Positions 8,756 to 16,436 of a DNA stretch of 64,000 nt are shown in pieces. Location of the stretch: NCBI GenBank assembly GCA_963789495.1, contig CAWBLP010000010.1, forward strand, positions 310,001 to 374,000, read 5' to 3'. The translations under genes and the position numbers were made by a program. The notes beneath the pieces were generated by a model. That model saw only the letters and a program-made list of their open reading frames with translations, ran no database searches and was not told where the DNA came from. The stretch's first letter is position 1, and every line of letters starts with the position of its first letter. The DNA comes from CAWBLP01 sp963789495. Lineage in GTDB: Bacteria; Pseudomonadota; Alphaproteobacteria; Acetobacterales; Acetobacteraceae.

Positions 8756-9517
8756 TCAGCCAGGCCGCGCTCCGAACCGCCGCTCGCGTCGGCCGTATTC
8801 TGCCAGGGCGGCGGCAAAGTGTTCGGCGCCGAAATCCGGCCAGAGCACGTCGAGGAAGACGAGCTCCGCATAGGCGGCCTGCCACAGCAGGAAGTTGGAC
8901 AGCCGCTGCTCGCCGGAGGTGCGGATGATCAGGTCCGGGTCCGGCATGCCGGCGGTGGCCAGATAGCCAGCCAGCCGGTCCTCATCCAAGGTGCCGGGGT
9001 CGAGTCGGCCGGCCACGGCGGCCTCGGCCGCGGCCCGCGCGGCGGCGGCGATCTCGGCCCGCGCGCCGTAGGACAGCGCCACGGTGAGGTTCAGCTTGCG
9101 GTTGGTGGCGGTGGTGCGTTCGGCCTCAGCCAGATCACCCTGGATATCGCGGTCGAACCGCTCCCGATCGCCGATGATGCGCAGCCGCACGCCGTTCCGC
9201 TTCAGTTCGGCGATCTCGGTGCGCAGGTAGTGGCGAAGCAGTCCGGTCAGGTCCAGCACCTCGCCGGCCGGGCGCCGCCAGTTCTCGCTGCTGAACGCGT
9301 AGATCGTCAGCCAGGACACGCCGTTGGCGATAGCCGCCTCGATGGTGCGGCGCACCGCCCGCGCGCCTTCGCGATGGCCGGCAATGCGAGGCAGGCGGCG
9401 CGATGCCGCCCACCTTCCGTTGCCGTCCATGATGACGGCAACATGGACCGGCGGGGCAGCCTGGGCTGCGTCCGGGGCGTGGGGCGCCTCAACCAGGCTG
9501 TGCGTGCTGTCGGGCAT
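8756..9517 (-). CDS. uppS: Isoprenyl transferase (undecaprenyl diphosphate synthase)
   Basis: 253 residues. This cis-prenyltransferase makes the C55 lipid carrier for cell-wall synthesis. Family motifs are all present: VIMDGNGRWA (catalytic Asp, Arg), LPRIAGHREG, AFSSENWRRP and DLIIRTSGEQRLSNFLLWQ near the C-terminus. An N-terminal extension of about 25 residues (Pro/Ala-rich) precedes the core. It lies 10 bp after frr and ends 46 bp before cdsA, the common cluster order. Confidence 0.95.
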   Translation of the reverse strand: MPDSTHSLVEAPHAPDAAQAAPPVHVAVIMDGNGRWAASRRLPRIAGHREGARAVRRTIEAAIANGVSWLTIYAFSSENWRRPAGEVLDLTGLLRHYLRTEIAELKRNGVRLRIIGDRERFDRDIQGDLAEAERTTATNRKLNLTVALSYGARAEIAAAARAAAEAAVAGRLDPGTLDEDRLAGYLATAGMPDPDLIIRTSGEQRLSNFLLWQAAYAELVFLDVLWPDFGAEHFAAALAEYGRRERRFGARPG

Positions 9518-9527
9518 CAGAATCCGG

Positions 9528-10097
9528 TCAGACCTGTCGGATATCCTTTTCCTTCTCCGCCAGCGTCTCGTCCACTCGTTTGATGTAGGCGTCGGTCAGC
9601 TTTTGCACTTCGCCGGACCAATCCTTGGCCAGATCCTCGCCGATCTCGTGCTTTTTCTCGAAGGTCTTGATCTGCTCCATGCCGTCCCGCCGGACGCCGC
9701 GCACCGCCACCCGCATGCCCTCGGCGTATTTATGGGCTGTCTTCACCAGGTCGTTGCGGCGTTCGGTGGTGAGCTGCGGCAGCGGCACCCGCACGGTCTG
9801 CCCGTCGGTCGCCGGGTTCAGCCCGAGGCCGGATTCGCGGATTGCCTTGTCCACCGCGCCCACCAGGGCACGGTCCCAGACCTGCACGGTCAGCATGCGC
9901 GGTTCCGGCGCGCCGATCGTGCCGACCTGGCTCAGCGGCATGTCGGTGCCATAGGCGTGCACCTTCACCGGTTCCAGCAGGCCGGGATGGGCGCGGCCGG
10001 TGCGCAGGCCGGCGAACTCCCGCTTCAAGGTTTCCAGAGCGCCATCCATCCGGCGGGTGAGGTCCTGCTTCAGGGCGTCGAGATCGGCTGCTGCCAT
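9528..10097 (-). CDS. frr: Ribosome recycling factor
   Basis: 189 residues, close to the usual ~185. RRF splits post-termination ribosomes with EF-G. Conserved blocks are LRTGRAHPGLL near the N-terminus, ESGLGLNPATDGQTVRVPLP, and the C-terminal helix with VRRDGMEQIK and VQKLTDAYIKRVDE. The ATG at 10097 has GGGGAG 6 bp upstream; the longer frame to 10118 adds seven non-conserved residues. It sits between pyrH and uppS. Confidence 0.95.
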   Translation of the reverse strand: MAAADLDALKQDLTRRMDGALETLKREFAGLRTGRAHPGLLEPVKVHAYGTDMPLSQVGTIGAPEPRMLTVQVWDRALVGAVDKAIRESGLGLNPATDGQTVRVPLPQLTTERRNDLVKTAHKYAEGMRVAVRGVRRDGMEQIKTFEKKHEIGEDLAKDWSGEVQKLTDAYIKRVDETLAEKEKDIRQV

Positions 10098-10136
10098 GGG
10101 TATCTCCCCAAAACTCAAGTCGTGGCTATCGGCGGA

Positions 10137-10862
10137 TTATCTGGCTTCGATGATCCTGGTGAAGCGCCCCTCGCCCCGCATCACCGAGGCAAATGCACCG
10201 GGTGCGTGGATGTTGAACACCACGATCGGCAAGGCATTTTCCCGCGCCAGGCTGATCGCCGCGGCATCCATCACCCCGAGGTCATTCGCCAGCACATCCA
10301 GGTAGCTGAGCTGCTCATACCGGGTCGCGTCGGCCACCTTGCGCGGATCGGCGGAATAGACGCCATCCACCTGGGTGCCCTTGAGCAGGGCGTCGCAATG
10401 CATCTCAGCCGCCCGCAAGGCCGCGGCGGTGTCGGTGGTGAAGAACGGGTTGCCGGTGCCGGCGGCGAAGATCACCACCCGCCCCTTCTCCATGTGCCGT
10501 TCGGCGCGGCGGCGAATATACGGCTCGCAGACCGTAGACATCGGGATGGCCGACTGTACGCGGGTCGGCGTGCCGCGTTTTTCCAGCGCCGACTGCATGC
10601 CGAGCGCATTCATGACGGTGGCCAGCATGCCCATGTAGTCGGCCTGGGCGCGTTCCATGCCGGCCGCCGCGCCGGAGACGCCGCGGAAGATGTTGCCGCC
10701 ACCGATCACCACCGAGACCTGCACGCCCATCGCGACGACATCGCCGATATCGGTGGCGATGGCCCCGACCGTCTCGTTATCCAGGCCGAATTCCCGCCGG
10801 CCCATCAAGGCCTCGCCGGAAAGTTTCAGCAGGACGCGCTTGTACAGCGGCTGAGCAGGCAT
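10137..10862 (-). CDS. pyrH: UMP kinase
   Basis: 241 residues. PyrH phosphorylates UMP to UDP. It has the amino-acid-kinase fold with KLSGEALMG at the N-terminus, VVIGGGNIFRG, GMLATVMNALGMQ, and GTGNPFFTTDTAAALRA plus LLKGTQVDGVYSADP. It is 39 bp upstream of frr in the standard order. The gene before it is a methyltransferase, not tsf, so the usual tsf-pyrH junction has been split. Confidence 0.95.
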   Translation of the reverse strand: MPAQPLYKRVLLKLSGEALMGRREFGLDNETVGAIATDIGDVVAMGVQVSVVIGGGNIFRGVSGAAAGMERAQADYMGMLATVMNALGMQSALEKRGTPTRVQSAIPMSTVCEPYIRRRAERHMEKGRVVIFAAGTGNPFFTTDTAAALRAAEMHCDALLKGTQVDGVYSADPRKVADATRYEQLSYLDVLANDLGVMDAAAISLARENALPIVVFNIHAPGAFASVMRGEGRFTRIIEAR

Positions 10863-10961
10863 CGGGTTATGTCCGGGCAGTGGCGGGGCGCACCCTAGTG
10901 GCAGGGGGCGGTCGGAACAAGATGAAGGCGCCGTGACGGGCCGGTCGCGAATTCCATGATG

Positions 10962-11561
10962 TCAGCCCGGGCGTTCCGCCGACATCACCCACACCCGGTT
11001 GAGCGGATTGAACACGGTCATCGGCACCAGGTCGCGATGCAACCGGATGGCCTGGTAGCCCGCCTCACGCAGCAGGTTGGTGACGTCCTGCTGGTTCCAG
11101 TGCTCGATCCGCTTGCCGAACAGGACGCTGGTCAGCGCGTTGTCCAGCCGGTGGATCACGCCGACCGGCCATTCCGGATCGGTCTCCGAGATCAGCAGCA
11201 CGCCGTTCGGCGCCAGCCGCGCCAGGAAGTCGCGCAGCAGGCCCAGCAGGTCGGGTGCGCGGAAATACTCGATCACCCCGAACACCAGGATCAGGTCGGG
11301 CTGGAAATCACCGGGCACCTCCGCGAGGCTGCGATAAGTCGGGTTGGCGCCTGGATCGATGTTCACCGTGCGCAGGTCGCTGCCATCCGGCAACAGCGCC
11401 GCGGCACGGGACTGGAAGGCGTTGGTGCCGCCGAAATCCAGCAGCCGCGGGTGGGTCAGGCCGCGCTGCAGCACGAACCGTTCGACGATCAGGCTGACAT
11501 AGGGCTCGTAGCTGCTGGGCGAGTTGACGTTGGCGAACCGTCCGCTTCCGTAGATCGGCAT
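10962..11561 (-). CDS. Class I SAM-dependent methyltransferase
   Basis: 199 residues. The SAM-binding motif I is LLDFGGTNAFQSRAA, followed by the acidic strand TVNIDPG, then PDLILVFGVIEYF and the post-motif strand GVLLISETDPEW. The substrate is unknown. The ATG at 11561 has GGGAGG 8 bp upstream; the frame open to 12095 only translates repeat copy B. It lies between tsf and pyrH, which are usually adjacent, together with the repeat, suggesting a later insertion into the cluster. Confidence 0.8.
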   Translation of the reverse strand: MPIYGSGRFANVNSPSSYEPYVSLIVERFVLQRGLTHPRLLDFGGTNAFQSRAAALLPDGSDLRTVNIDPGANPTYRSLAEVPGDFQPDLILVFGVIEYFRAPDLLGLLRDFLARLAPNGVLLISETDPEWPVGVIHRLDNALTSVLFGKRIEHWNQQDVTNLLREAGYQAIRLHRDLVPMTVFNPLNRVWVMSAERPG

Positions 11562-11673
11562 CGCTACGGCCTCCCTGAACCGGGCAGGTTTATCTGTGCG
11601 CCCAGTCCCCGGACAACCGTTCCGGAACGGATGTCGCAAGCATTCGCGCATGCGGCTCAGCAATCCGGCGCGG

Positions 11674-12002
11674 GCTACGCACCCCCCTCGCGCCTTAGGG
11701 TGGGATGCGGCAAGTGTCGGGGCGTTGCCGCGAACGCCACCGGGTGGCTTTGCCCCCCGGCGCCCCAGCAAAGGTTCGCCTTTGCAATCACATACTGTTC
11801 GGTTTGGGGAGGTGGCGTGACGGTCTCGGACCACGCGGCCACCACGGGACGTCCCCTCCCCAGACCGAACAATATACGGTTCCAAGGGCCGGGCCCTTGG
11901 CGGGGATGCAAGGGGCAGCGCCCCTTGCTGGGGGTTCGGGGGCAACGCCCCCGACACCTGCCCGCATTCCACCCCCAGCCGCGAGGGGGGTGCGCAAGCC
12001 GC
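11674..12002 (+). repeat. Dispersed multi-hairpin repeat, copy B
   Basis: Same hairpin order as copy A. It is bounded by a GGTGGGATGCGGCAAG-type arm (11699) and its imperfect complement (to 11973), then extended outward by another pair around CGCACCCCCCTCGCG and CGCGAGGGGGGTGCG. It fills the space between the divergently placed ends of tsf and the methyltransferase. A fold this strong could act as a transcription barrier inside the rpsB-tsf / pyrH-frr cluster. Confidence 0.88.
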
Positions 12003-12012
12003 GACGGGCGGC

Positions 12013-12921
12013 TCAGCCGCGTGCGGTGGCGGCAACCTCGGCGGCGAAGTCGCCGGCCTGCTTCTCGATCCCCTCGCCAAGCTGAAAGCGCGCAAAGCCG
12101 GCCAGTTTGACGCCGGCCTTCTCCACCACGGCCTTCACCCGGCTTTCGCCGTCATGCACCCAGACCTGCTCCAGCAGCACGGTCTCCTCGTAGTACTTGC
12201 GGATCCGGCCCTCCACCATCTTCTCGATGATGTTGTCCGGTCGGCCGGACGCCCGCGCCTGCTCGGTCAGCACCGACTTCTCGCGCTCCAGCGCCGCCGG
12301 ATCGACGCCGCTGATATCCAGCGCCTCGGGCCGGCTGGCGGCGACATGCATACCGACCTGACGGCCCAGCGCCTCCAGCGTGCCGAGTTCGCCGGGCCCT
12401 TCCACCGCGACCAGCACGCCGATCTTGCCCAGCCCGAGGCGCAGCGCGCCGTGCACGTAGCTCGCGACCACACCCTGATCCACCGACAGCACCCGCGCCC
12501 GGCGCAGGCTCATGTTCTCACCGATGGTGGCGACCAGCTGGGTGAGATGGTCGGCAACCGTGGTGGCGCTGCCGGGGAACTGCGCCGCCTTCAGGGCCTC
12601 GACGTCCTCACCGACCTGCAGCGCCAGCTTCGCCACGCCTTCGACGAAAGCCTGGAAGGTCTCGTTGCGCGCCACGAAGTCGGTTTCGGCGTTCACCTCG
12701 ACCATGGCGGCCTTGCCGGGTGCGGAAGCGACCCCGATCAGGCCTTCGGCCGCGACCCGGCCCGACTTCTTGGCGGCGGCGGCGAGGCCCTTCTTGCGCA
12801 GCCAGTCCACCGCGTCGTCCAGCGCGCCGCCGGTCTCGGTCAGCGCCTTCTTGCAGTCCATCATGCCTGCGCCGGTCTTCTCGCGCAGGTCCTTCACCAG
12901 AGCCGCGGTGATCTCAGCCAT
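12013..12921 (-). CDS. tsf: Translation elongation factor Ts
   Basis: 302 residues. EF-Ts is the nucleotide exchange factor for EF-Tu. The N-terminal UBA-like domain with LREKTGAGMMDCKKAL and the core with VEVNAETDFVARNE are diagnostic. The start has GGAAGGG about 6 bp upstream. It follows rpsB with a 15-bp gap, the universal pairing; downstream lies hairpin repeat copy B. Confidence 0.97.
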   Translation of the reverse strand: MAEITAALVKDLREKTGAGMMDCKKALTETGGALDDAVDWLRKKGLAAAAKKSGRVAAEGLIGVASAPGKAAMVEVNAETDFVARNETFQAFVEGVAKLALQVGEDVEALKAAQFPGSATTVADHLTQLVATIGENMSLRRARVLSVDQGVVASYVHGALRLGLGKIGVLVAVEGPGELGTLEALGRQVGMHVAASRPEALDISGVDPAALEREKSVLTEQARASGRPDNIIEKMVEGRIRKYYEETVLLEQVWVHDGESRVKAVVEKAGVKLAGFARFQLGEGIEKQAGDFAAEVAATARG

Positions 12922-12936
12922 TGTCTTGCCCTTCCG

Positions 12937-13719
12937 TCAGGCGTTCGCTTGTTCGGCCGGGGCCTCAAGCTCCGGCAGCGCTTCGGGGGGCAGCTCCTCC
13001 ACCGCGCCCAGATCGGCACCGGAAGCCGCCATCTCGGCGCTGATGCCGTCCAGCACCGCACCGGAGATCAGGTCGCAATACAGCGTGATCGCGCGGATCG
13101 CGTCGTCGTTGCCGGGGATCGGGAAGGTGACGCCTTCCGGGTCGGAGTTGCTGTCCAGCACCGCGACCACCGGGATGTGCAGCTTGTTGGCCTCCTCGAC
13201 CGCAAGCTTCTCCTTGTTGGTGTCGATGATGAACAGGATGTCCGGCAGGCCGCCCATTTCCTTGATGCCGCCCAGCGCACGCTCCAGCTTGTCGCGGTCG
13301 CGGGTGATCTCCAGCACCTCTTTCTTGGTCAGGCCGGCGGTGTCGCCGGACAGCAGCTCCTCGATCTGGCGGAGCCGCTTGATGCTGCCGGTGATGGTCT
13401 TCCAGTTGGTCAGCGTGCCGCCGAGCCAGCGGTGGTTGACGTAGTACTGGCCGCAGCGCTTGGAGGCGTCGGCGACGTATTCCGCCGCGGCACGCTTGGT
13501 GCCGACGAACAGCACGCGGCCACCGCCGGCGACCACGTCGCGCACCGCGCGCAGGGCGCGATCGAGCATCGGCACGGTCTGCTGCAGGTCGATGATGTGC
13601 ACCTGGTTGCGCACGCCGTAGATGTACGGCGCCATGCGCGGGTTCCAGCGGCGGGTGTGGTGGCCGAAGTGAACGCCGGCTTCGAGCAGGTGGCGCAGGG
13701 TAAAGTCGGGCATCGCCAT
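12937..13719 (-). CDS. rpsB: 30S ribosomal protein S2
   Basis: About 260 residues. The S2 signatures LLEAGVHFGHHTRRWNP and VNHRWLGGTLTNW are present, along with GLPDILFIIDTNKE. A short acidic/Ala-rich C-terminal tail (PELEAPAEQANA) extends beyond the core, common in alphaproteobacteria. The ATG at 13719 (AAAGGA upstream) is preferred over an upstream GTG at 13737. First gene of rpsB-tsf. Confidence 0.96.
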   Translation of the reverse strand: MAMPDFTLRHLLEAGVHFGHHTRRWNPRMAPYIYGVRNQVHIIDLQQTVPMLDRALRAVRDVVAGGGRVLFVGTKRAAAEYVADASKRCGQYYVNHRWLGGTLTNWKTITGSIKRLRQIEELLSGDTAGLTKKEVLEITRDRDKLERALGGIKEMGGLPDILFIIDTNKEKLAVEEANKLHIPVVAVLDSNSDPEGVTFPIPGNDDAIRAITLYCDLISGAVLDGISAEMAASGADLGAVEELPPEALPELEAPAEQANA

Positions 13720-14193
13720 GAGGGCGGGTCCTTTCACGTGTCCGGTTGTGCCTCCGCGGGGCTGTGGTCTTGCGACACCGGAACCCGGACCAGCCGGGAA
13801 AGGCGCCCCGCGTGTGAATTACCCGGCGGCGAGCCGCCCAGCGGCGCGGATATGGCGGATGCGCAGCGCGGATGCAAGGGATGGGCCCCGGATTTCCCGG
13901 GATTGCGGGTGCATTGGCGGACCGGGACGGTGCCAGGAGAACCGGGACGGGCTAAGGAGCCGGGTACGCTTGTTCCGGCATCGTAGCGCAGTCTGGCGCG
14001 CCGGGTCGTTGCTTCGACCGGGCGTACCGCAATTCAGGTGGCCGTATCCGCGCTCCGCGTGGCCATGACACAGTTCGGCGCGCCGGGTCGTTGCTCCGCC
14101 TGGGCGTATCTCGGGTAGGGTGGCCGCTTCGTCGCTCCGCGTGGCCCCGCCGCCGCTCTGCGTGGCTCTGCCGCTCTGCGTGGCGCTGCCGCA
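13720..14193. other. rpsB upstream region with direct repeats
   Basis: No convincing gene. The left part presumably holds the rpsB promoter and leader. The right part consists largely of the 82-bp-spaced direct repeats listed separately, then three short repeats of a CTCTGCGTGGC-like unit that run up to the end of the PAS gene. Confidence 0.5.
13989..14146. repeat. Imperfect ~76-bp direct repeat pair, 82-bp spacing
   Basis: Unit 1 spans 13989-14064 and unit 2 spans 14071-14146. Both share GGCGCGCCGGGTCGTTGCT near the start, GGGCGTA in the middle and CGCTCCGCGTGGCC at the end, with scattered differences between. The last motif recurs twice more as CGCTCTGCGTGGC variants to about 14190. No ORF is conserved across both units. 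Confidence 0.8.
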
Positions 14194-14622
14194 CTATCGG
14201 GCGCTGGCGGCAAGCTGCTTGCGCAGCGCCCGTACTTCCTCAAACCGGGCGGTTGCGTCCCGCATGATCGCGGCAATGCCGATCATGCGCCCATCCTCGC
14301 CGGCGAACGGCACGATGGTAAATTCGACCGACAGGCGCGTGCCGTCCTTCCGAACGGCCGGAACCGACAGAATATCCCCGCCGCCGTAGCGGCTCTGCCC
14401 CGTCCGCATGGTGTCGCGATAGCCATGCCAATGCCGATCCCGCAAATTGCTTGGAATGATGATGTCCAGCGAGCGGCCCAACGCCTCCTGCTCGGAGAAG
14501 CCGAACAGCCGGACGGCGCCGGCATTCCAGACCTGGATCATCCCGTCCGCGTCGGCATAGACGATCGCATCGGGCATGCCGGCGACCAGGCTCCGGGCAA
14601 AGCGGTCGGGGTCAATCTGCAT
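14194..14622 (-). CDS. Single PAS-domain protein
   Basis: 142 residues, almost entirely one PAS domain: MPDAIVYADADGMIQVWN at the start, a RLFGFSEQEALGRS helix, IIPSNLRDRHWHGY, then RKDGTRLSVEFTIVPF and a C-terminal helix IMRDATARFEEVRAL. No kinase, cyclase or DNA-binding domain is attached. RHW-type residues in the F-helix region could support a heme or other ligand, but that is speculation. Its start overlaps the end of the cyclo-ligase gene by 11 bp, so it is likely the last gene of the nsrR-containing operon. Confidence 0.75.
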   Translation of the reverse strand: MQIDPDRFARSLVAGMPDAIVYADADGMIQVWNAGAVRLFGFSEQEALGRSLDIIIPSNLRDRHWHGYRDTMRTGQSRYGGGDILSVPAVRKDGTRLSVEFTIVPFAGEDGRMIGIAAIMRDATARFEEVRALRKQLAASAR

Positions 14623-15208
14623 GCGTGCTCCAGTCGGACGGCAGCATGGCGCGGCGGTCCGTCAGAATGGCATCCATCGCGATGTCATGCGGCTGCGGGG
14701 AAATCGTCTCCAACCCGCCGAAGTCGTAGCCGATGCCGATGGCGACCGGCCGTGGCGACAGCGATGCGAGCGTACGATCGAAATAGCCGCCGCCATAGCC
14801 CAGGCGATACCGGGCCTGGTCGAAGCCGACCAACGGCGCCAGCACCAACTCCGGCAGCACCGGGTCGCGCTGCGCCGGCACCGGGATGTTCCAGAAGCCG
14901 CGCACCAGGCTGTCCCCTGACGTCCAGCGCCAGTATTCCAGCGGCGCGTGCGGCGTCACCACCACCGGCAGGCACAGGGTCACCGGCCGCCGTTTCCCCG
15001 CGGTGGCGGCCCACGACGTCAGGTTGATCTCGTGTTTGATCGGCCAGTACAGGCCGATACTGGCAACGCCCGTCGTCGTGAGGATCTCGTCCAGCCGCTG
15101 CGCGATCGTCTCCGCCGCGCGCGCCCGTTCATCACCTGGCACCGCCTGCCGCAACGCCAGCAGCCGCGCGCGGTGTTGCCGGCGCCAGGCGATGATGCTC
15201 GGGTCCAT
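14612..15208 (-). CDS. 5-formyltetrahydrofolate cyclo-ligase family protein
   Basis: 198 residues. Family members convert 5-formyl-THF to 5,10-methenyl-THF with ATP. The C-terminal family motif GFDQARYRLGYGGGYFDRTL is clear, as is the LVLAPLVGFD strand before it. A basic N-terminal helix is also typical. The ATG at 15208 shares its A with the nsrR stop (TGATG), so the two are translationally coupled. In this operon it may serve one-carbon metabolism under nitrosative stress, which is inference from position. Confidence 0.82.
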   Translation of the reverse strand: MDPSIIAWRRQHRARLLALRQAVPGDERARAAETIAQRLDEILTTTGVASIGLYWPIKHEINLTSWAATAGKRRPVTLCLPVVVTPHAPLEYWRWTSGDSLVRGFWNIPVPAQRDPVLPELVLAPLVGFDQARYRLGYGGGYFDRTLASLSPRPVAIGIGYDFGGLETISPQPHDIAMDAILTDRRAMLPSDWSTHAD

Positions 15209-15675
15209 CACGTGCTCCCGGCCGAGGCCGCCGCGCGCGGACCCGGTTCGAGTCGCAGCCATGCCGCCAGGCTGTGCCGCGGCGCGATCAGATCGGCCAG
15301 TGTATGGCGGTCGAGCACGGCCAGGAATGCCGCGAGCGCCTCGTGCAGCGCCGTCCGCAGTATGCAGACCTCACCGATGATGCACATCCCTGCCGCGGCG
15401 AAGCAGGCCACCAGCTCCATGTCCGGCTCGCTGCGACGGACGACATTGCCGAGGTTGATGGCCGTGGCCGGACGGCCGAGGCGAATCCCGCCATGCCGGC
15501 CGCGCAGCGTCCCGACATCGCCCGCGATCCCCAACCGGTACACGATCTTCCTCAGATGGGTCTCCGGGATGCGACAGGCCTGCGCAACCTCGTCGATGGT
15601 GGCGGACCGGTCGGCATGCGCTGCCAGATATATGAGGGTCCTGATCGTATAGTCGGTGCAGGTCGTCAGTCGCAT
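15208..15675 (-). CDS. nsrR: Rrf2 family nitric-oxide-responsive regulator NsrR
   Basis: 155 residues. The N-terminal winged helix (TTCTDYTIRTLIYLAAH) and the iron-sulphur loop with C91, C98 and C104 (C-x6-C-x5-C) match NsrR proteins of alphaproteobacteria better than IscR. NsrR is a [2Fe-2S] or [4Fe-4S] repressor inactivated by NO. It overlaps the globin gene by 10 bp and the cyclo-ligase start by 1 bp. An NsrR-like palindrome lies at the head of the operon, consistent with autoregulation. Confidence 0.85.
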   Translation of the reverse strand: MRLTTCTDYTIRTLIYLAAHADRSATIDEVAQACRIPETHLRKIVYRLGIAGDVGTLRGRHGGIRLGRPATAINLGNVVRRSEPDMELVACFAAAGMCIIGEVCILRTALHEALAAFLAVLDRHTLADLIAPRHSLAAWLRLEPGPRAAASAGST

Positions 15676-16148
15676 GCGTTCGGCTCCTGGCGGGCGACCG
15701 CCGGCCGGAGCGGCGAGCGAGAGCCGCCTGCCGGTGAGGGCGATCCGCCGGACGCCACGCCGCGGCGATGGAACAGCGCGAGCTGCAGGCTGGTCGCGAT
15801 GCGCCGCGCCCGGTCGGAAAATGCCGCGGCATGCTCGGGGACAAACAGTTCGGCCGCGGTCGCCTCGAACAGTGCCAGCCAGCGCGCGAACATCGGCCGC
15901 TCCAGCCCCTGCACCGCGCGATGCACCGCCACCGGGTTGCCGGAATAGCGGCCGGAAGTGAGCATCACGGACGACCAGAACCGGCACATCGTCGCCAGGT
16001 GCGCCGGCCATTCGTCTGCGGCGATCGCGGCTTCGAACACCGGTGCGAGCGTCGCATCGCGGCGAACGGCGTCGTAGAAGCGATCGATCAAAGTGGCGAT
16101 CGAGGCTTCGGTCACCTCGGCCAAGCGCGGTGCCAGGGCAGCGGACAT
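15666..16148 (-). CDS. Group III truncated hemoglobin
   Basis: 160 residues. The trHbIII pattern is visible: IATLIDRFYDAVRRD, LAPVFEAAI, then WPAHLATMCRFWSSVML with SGRYSGNPVAVH, which holds the proximal-histidine region. Group III globins are linked to NO and peroxide protection in other bacteria. The C-terminal ~30 residues (Ser/Pro/Arg-rich) run into the nsrR start and are not part of the globin fold. It starts 12 bp after the CxxCH microprotein and overlaps nsrR. Confidence 0.87.
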   Translation of the reverse strand: MSAALAPRLAEVTEASIATLIDRFYDAVRRDATLAPVFEAAIAADEWPAHLATMCRFWSSVMLTSGRYSGNPVAVHRAVQGLERPMFARWLALFEATAAELFVPEHAAAFSDRARRIATSLQLALFHRRGVASGGSPSPAGGSRSPLRPAVARQEPNACD

Positions 16149-16160
16149 TCTCTTGCCCCC

Positions 16161-16319
16161 CTAGTACAGCGCCACCGCGGCGAGCACGATGGCGAGGTTC
16201 CAGACCAGGATGTTGACCAGGGTCCGCAGCATCATGCGGTCATCGCCGGCGACCACGTGGCAGACGTCACAGACCTTGTTACCCGGGTAGAGGAAGACAC
16301 GCTGGAGGAAGTGTCCCAT
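16161..16319 (-). CDS. 52-residue membrane microprotein with a CxxCH motif
   Basis: Reading the minus strand gives a 52-codon ORF starting ATG at 16319 and ending TAG. It contains KVCDVCHVV (C17, C20, H21), followed by RMMLRTLVNILVWNLAIV, a clear transmembrane helix reaching the C-terminus. GGTGAG about 5 bp upstream could be its ribosome-binding site. CxxCH is the covalent heme-attachment motif, but Arg/Lys before the helix predicts the N-terminus inside, which argues against cytochrome c maturation; a metal or iron-sulphur site is the alternative. It is the first gene after the NsrR-like site and lies 12 bp before the globin. I do not recognise a named family. Confidence 0.65.
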   Translation of the reverse strand: MGHFLQRVFLYPGNKVCDVCHVVAGDDRMMLRTLVNILVWNLAIVLAAVALY

Positions 16320-16328
16320 ACCGCTCAC

Positions 16329-16359
16329 CCATAAGATTCATTCTATATCCATCTTATGG
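16329..16359. promoter_or_regulatory. NsrR-type operator palindrome
   Basis: Perfect 9-bp arms CCATAAGAT (16329-16337) and ATCTTATGG (16351-16359) around a 13-bp centre. Against the recalled NsrR consensus (AAGATGCATTT and its mirror around T/A), 19 of 23 positions at 16333-16355 agree by eye. It lies 13 bp before the microprotein ATG and contains a minus-strand TAGAAT that could serve as -10, so a bound repressor would cover the promoter. Confidence 0.75.
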
Positions 16360-16390
16360 CGCCGGATCCGATCAAAGCAATATTTTCTTC

Positions 16391-16436
16391 ATATCTTTTA
16401 GGATCAGCACTGGATATCTTTTAGGATCAGCACTGG
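16391..16436. repeat. Perfect 23-bp tandem duplication
   Basis: Two identical 23-bp units abut at 16391-16413 and 16414-16436. Each begins ATATCTTTTAGG and ends ATCAGCACTGG. It is one of three perfect 17-25 bp tandem duplications within 8 kb (others at 18122 and 24357). No gene is affected here. Confidence 0.9.
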
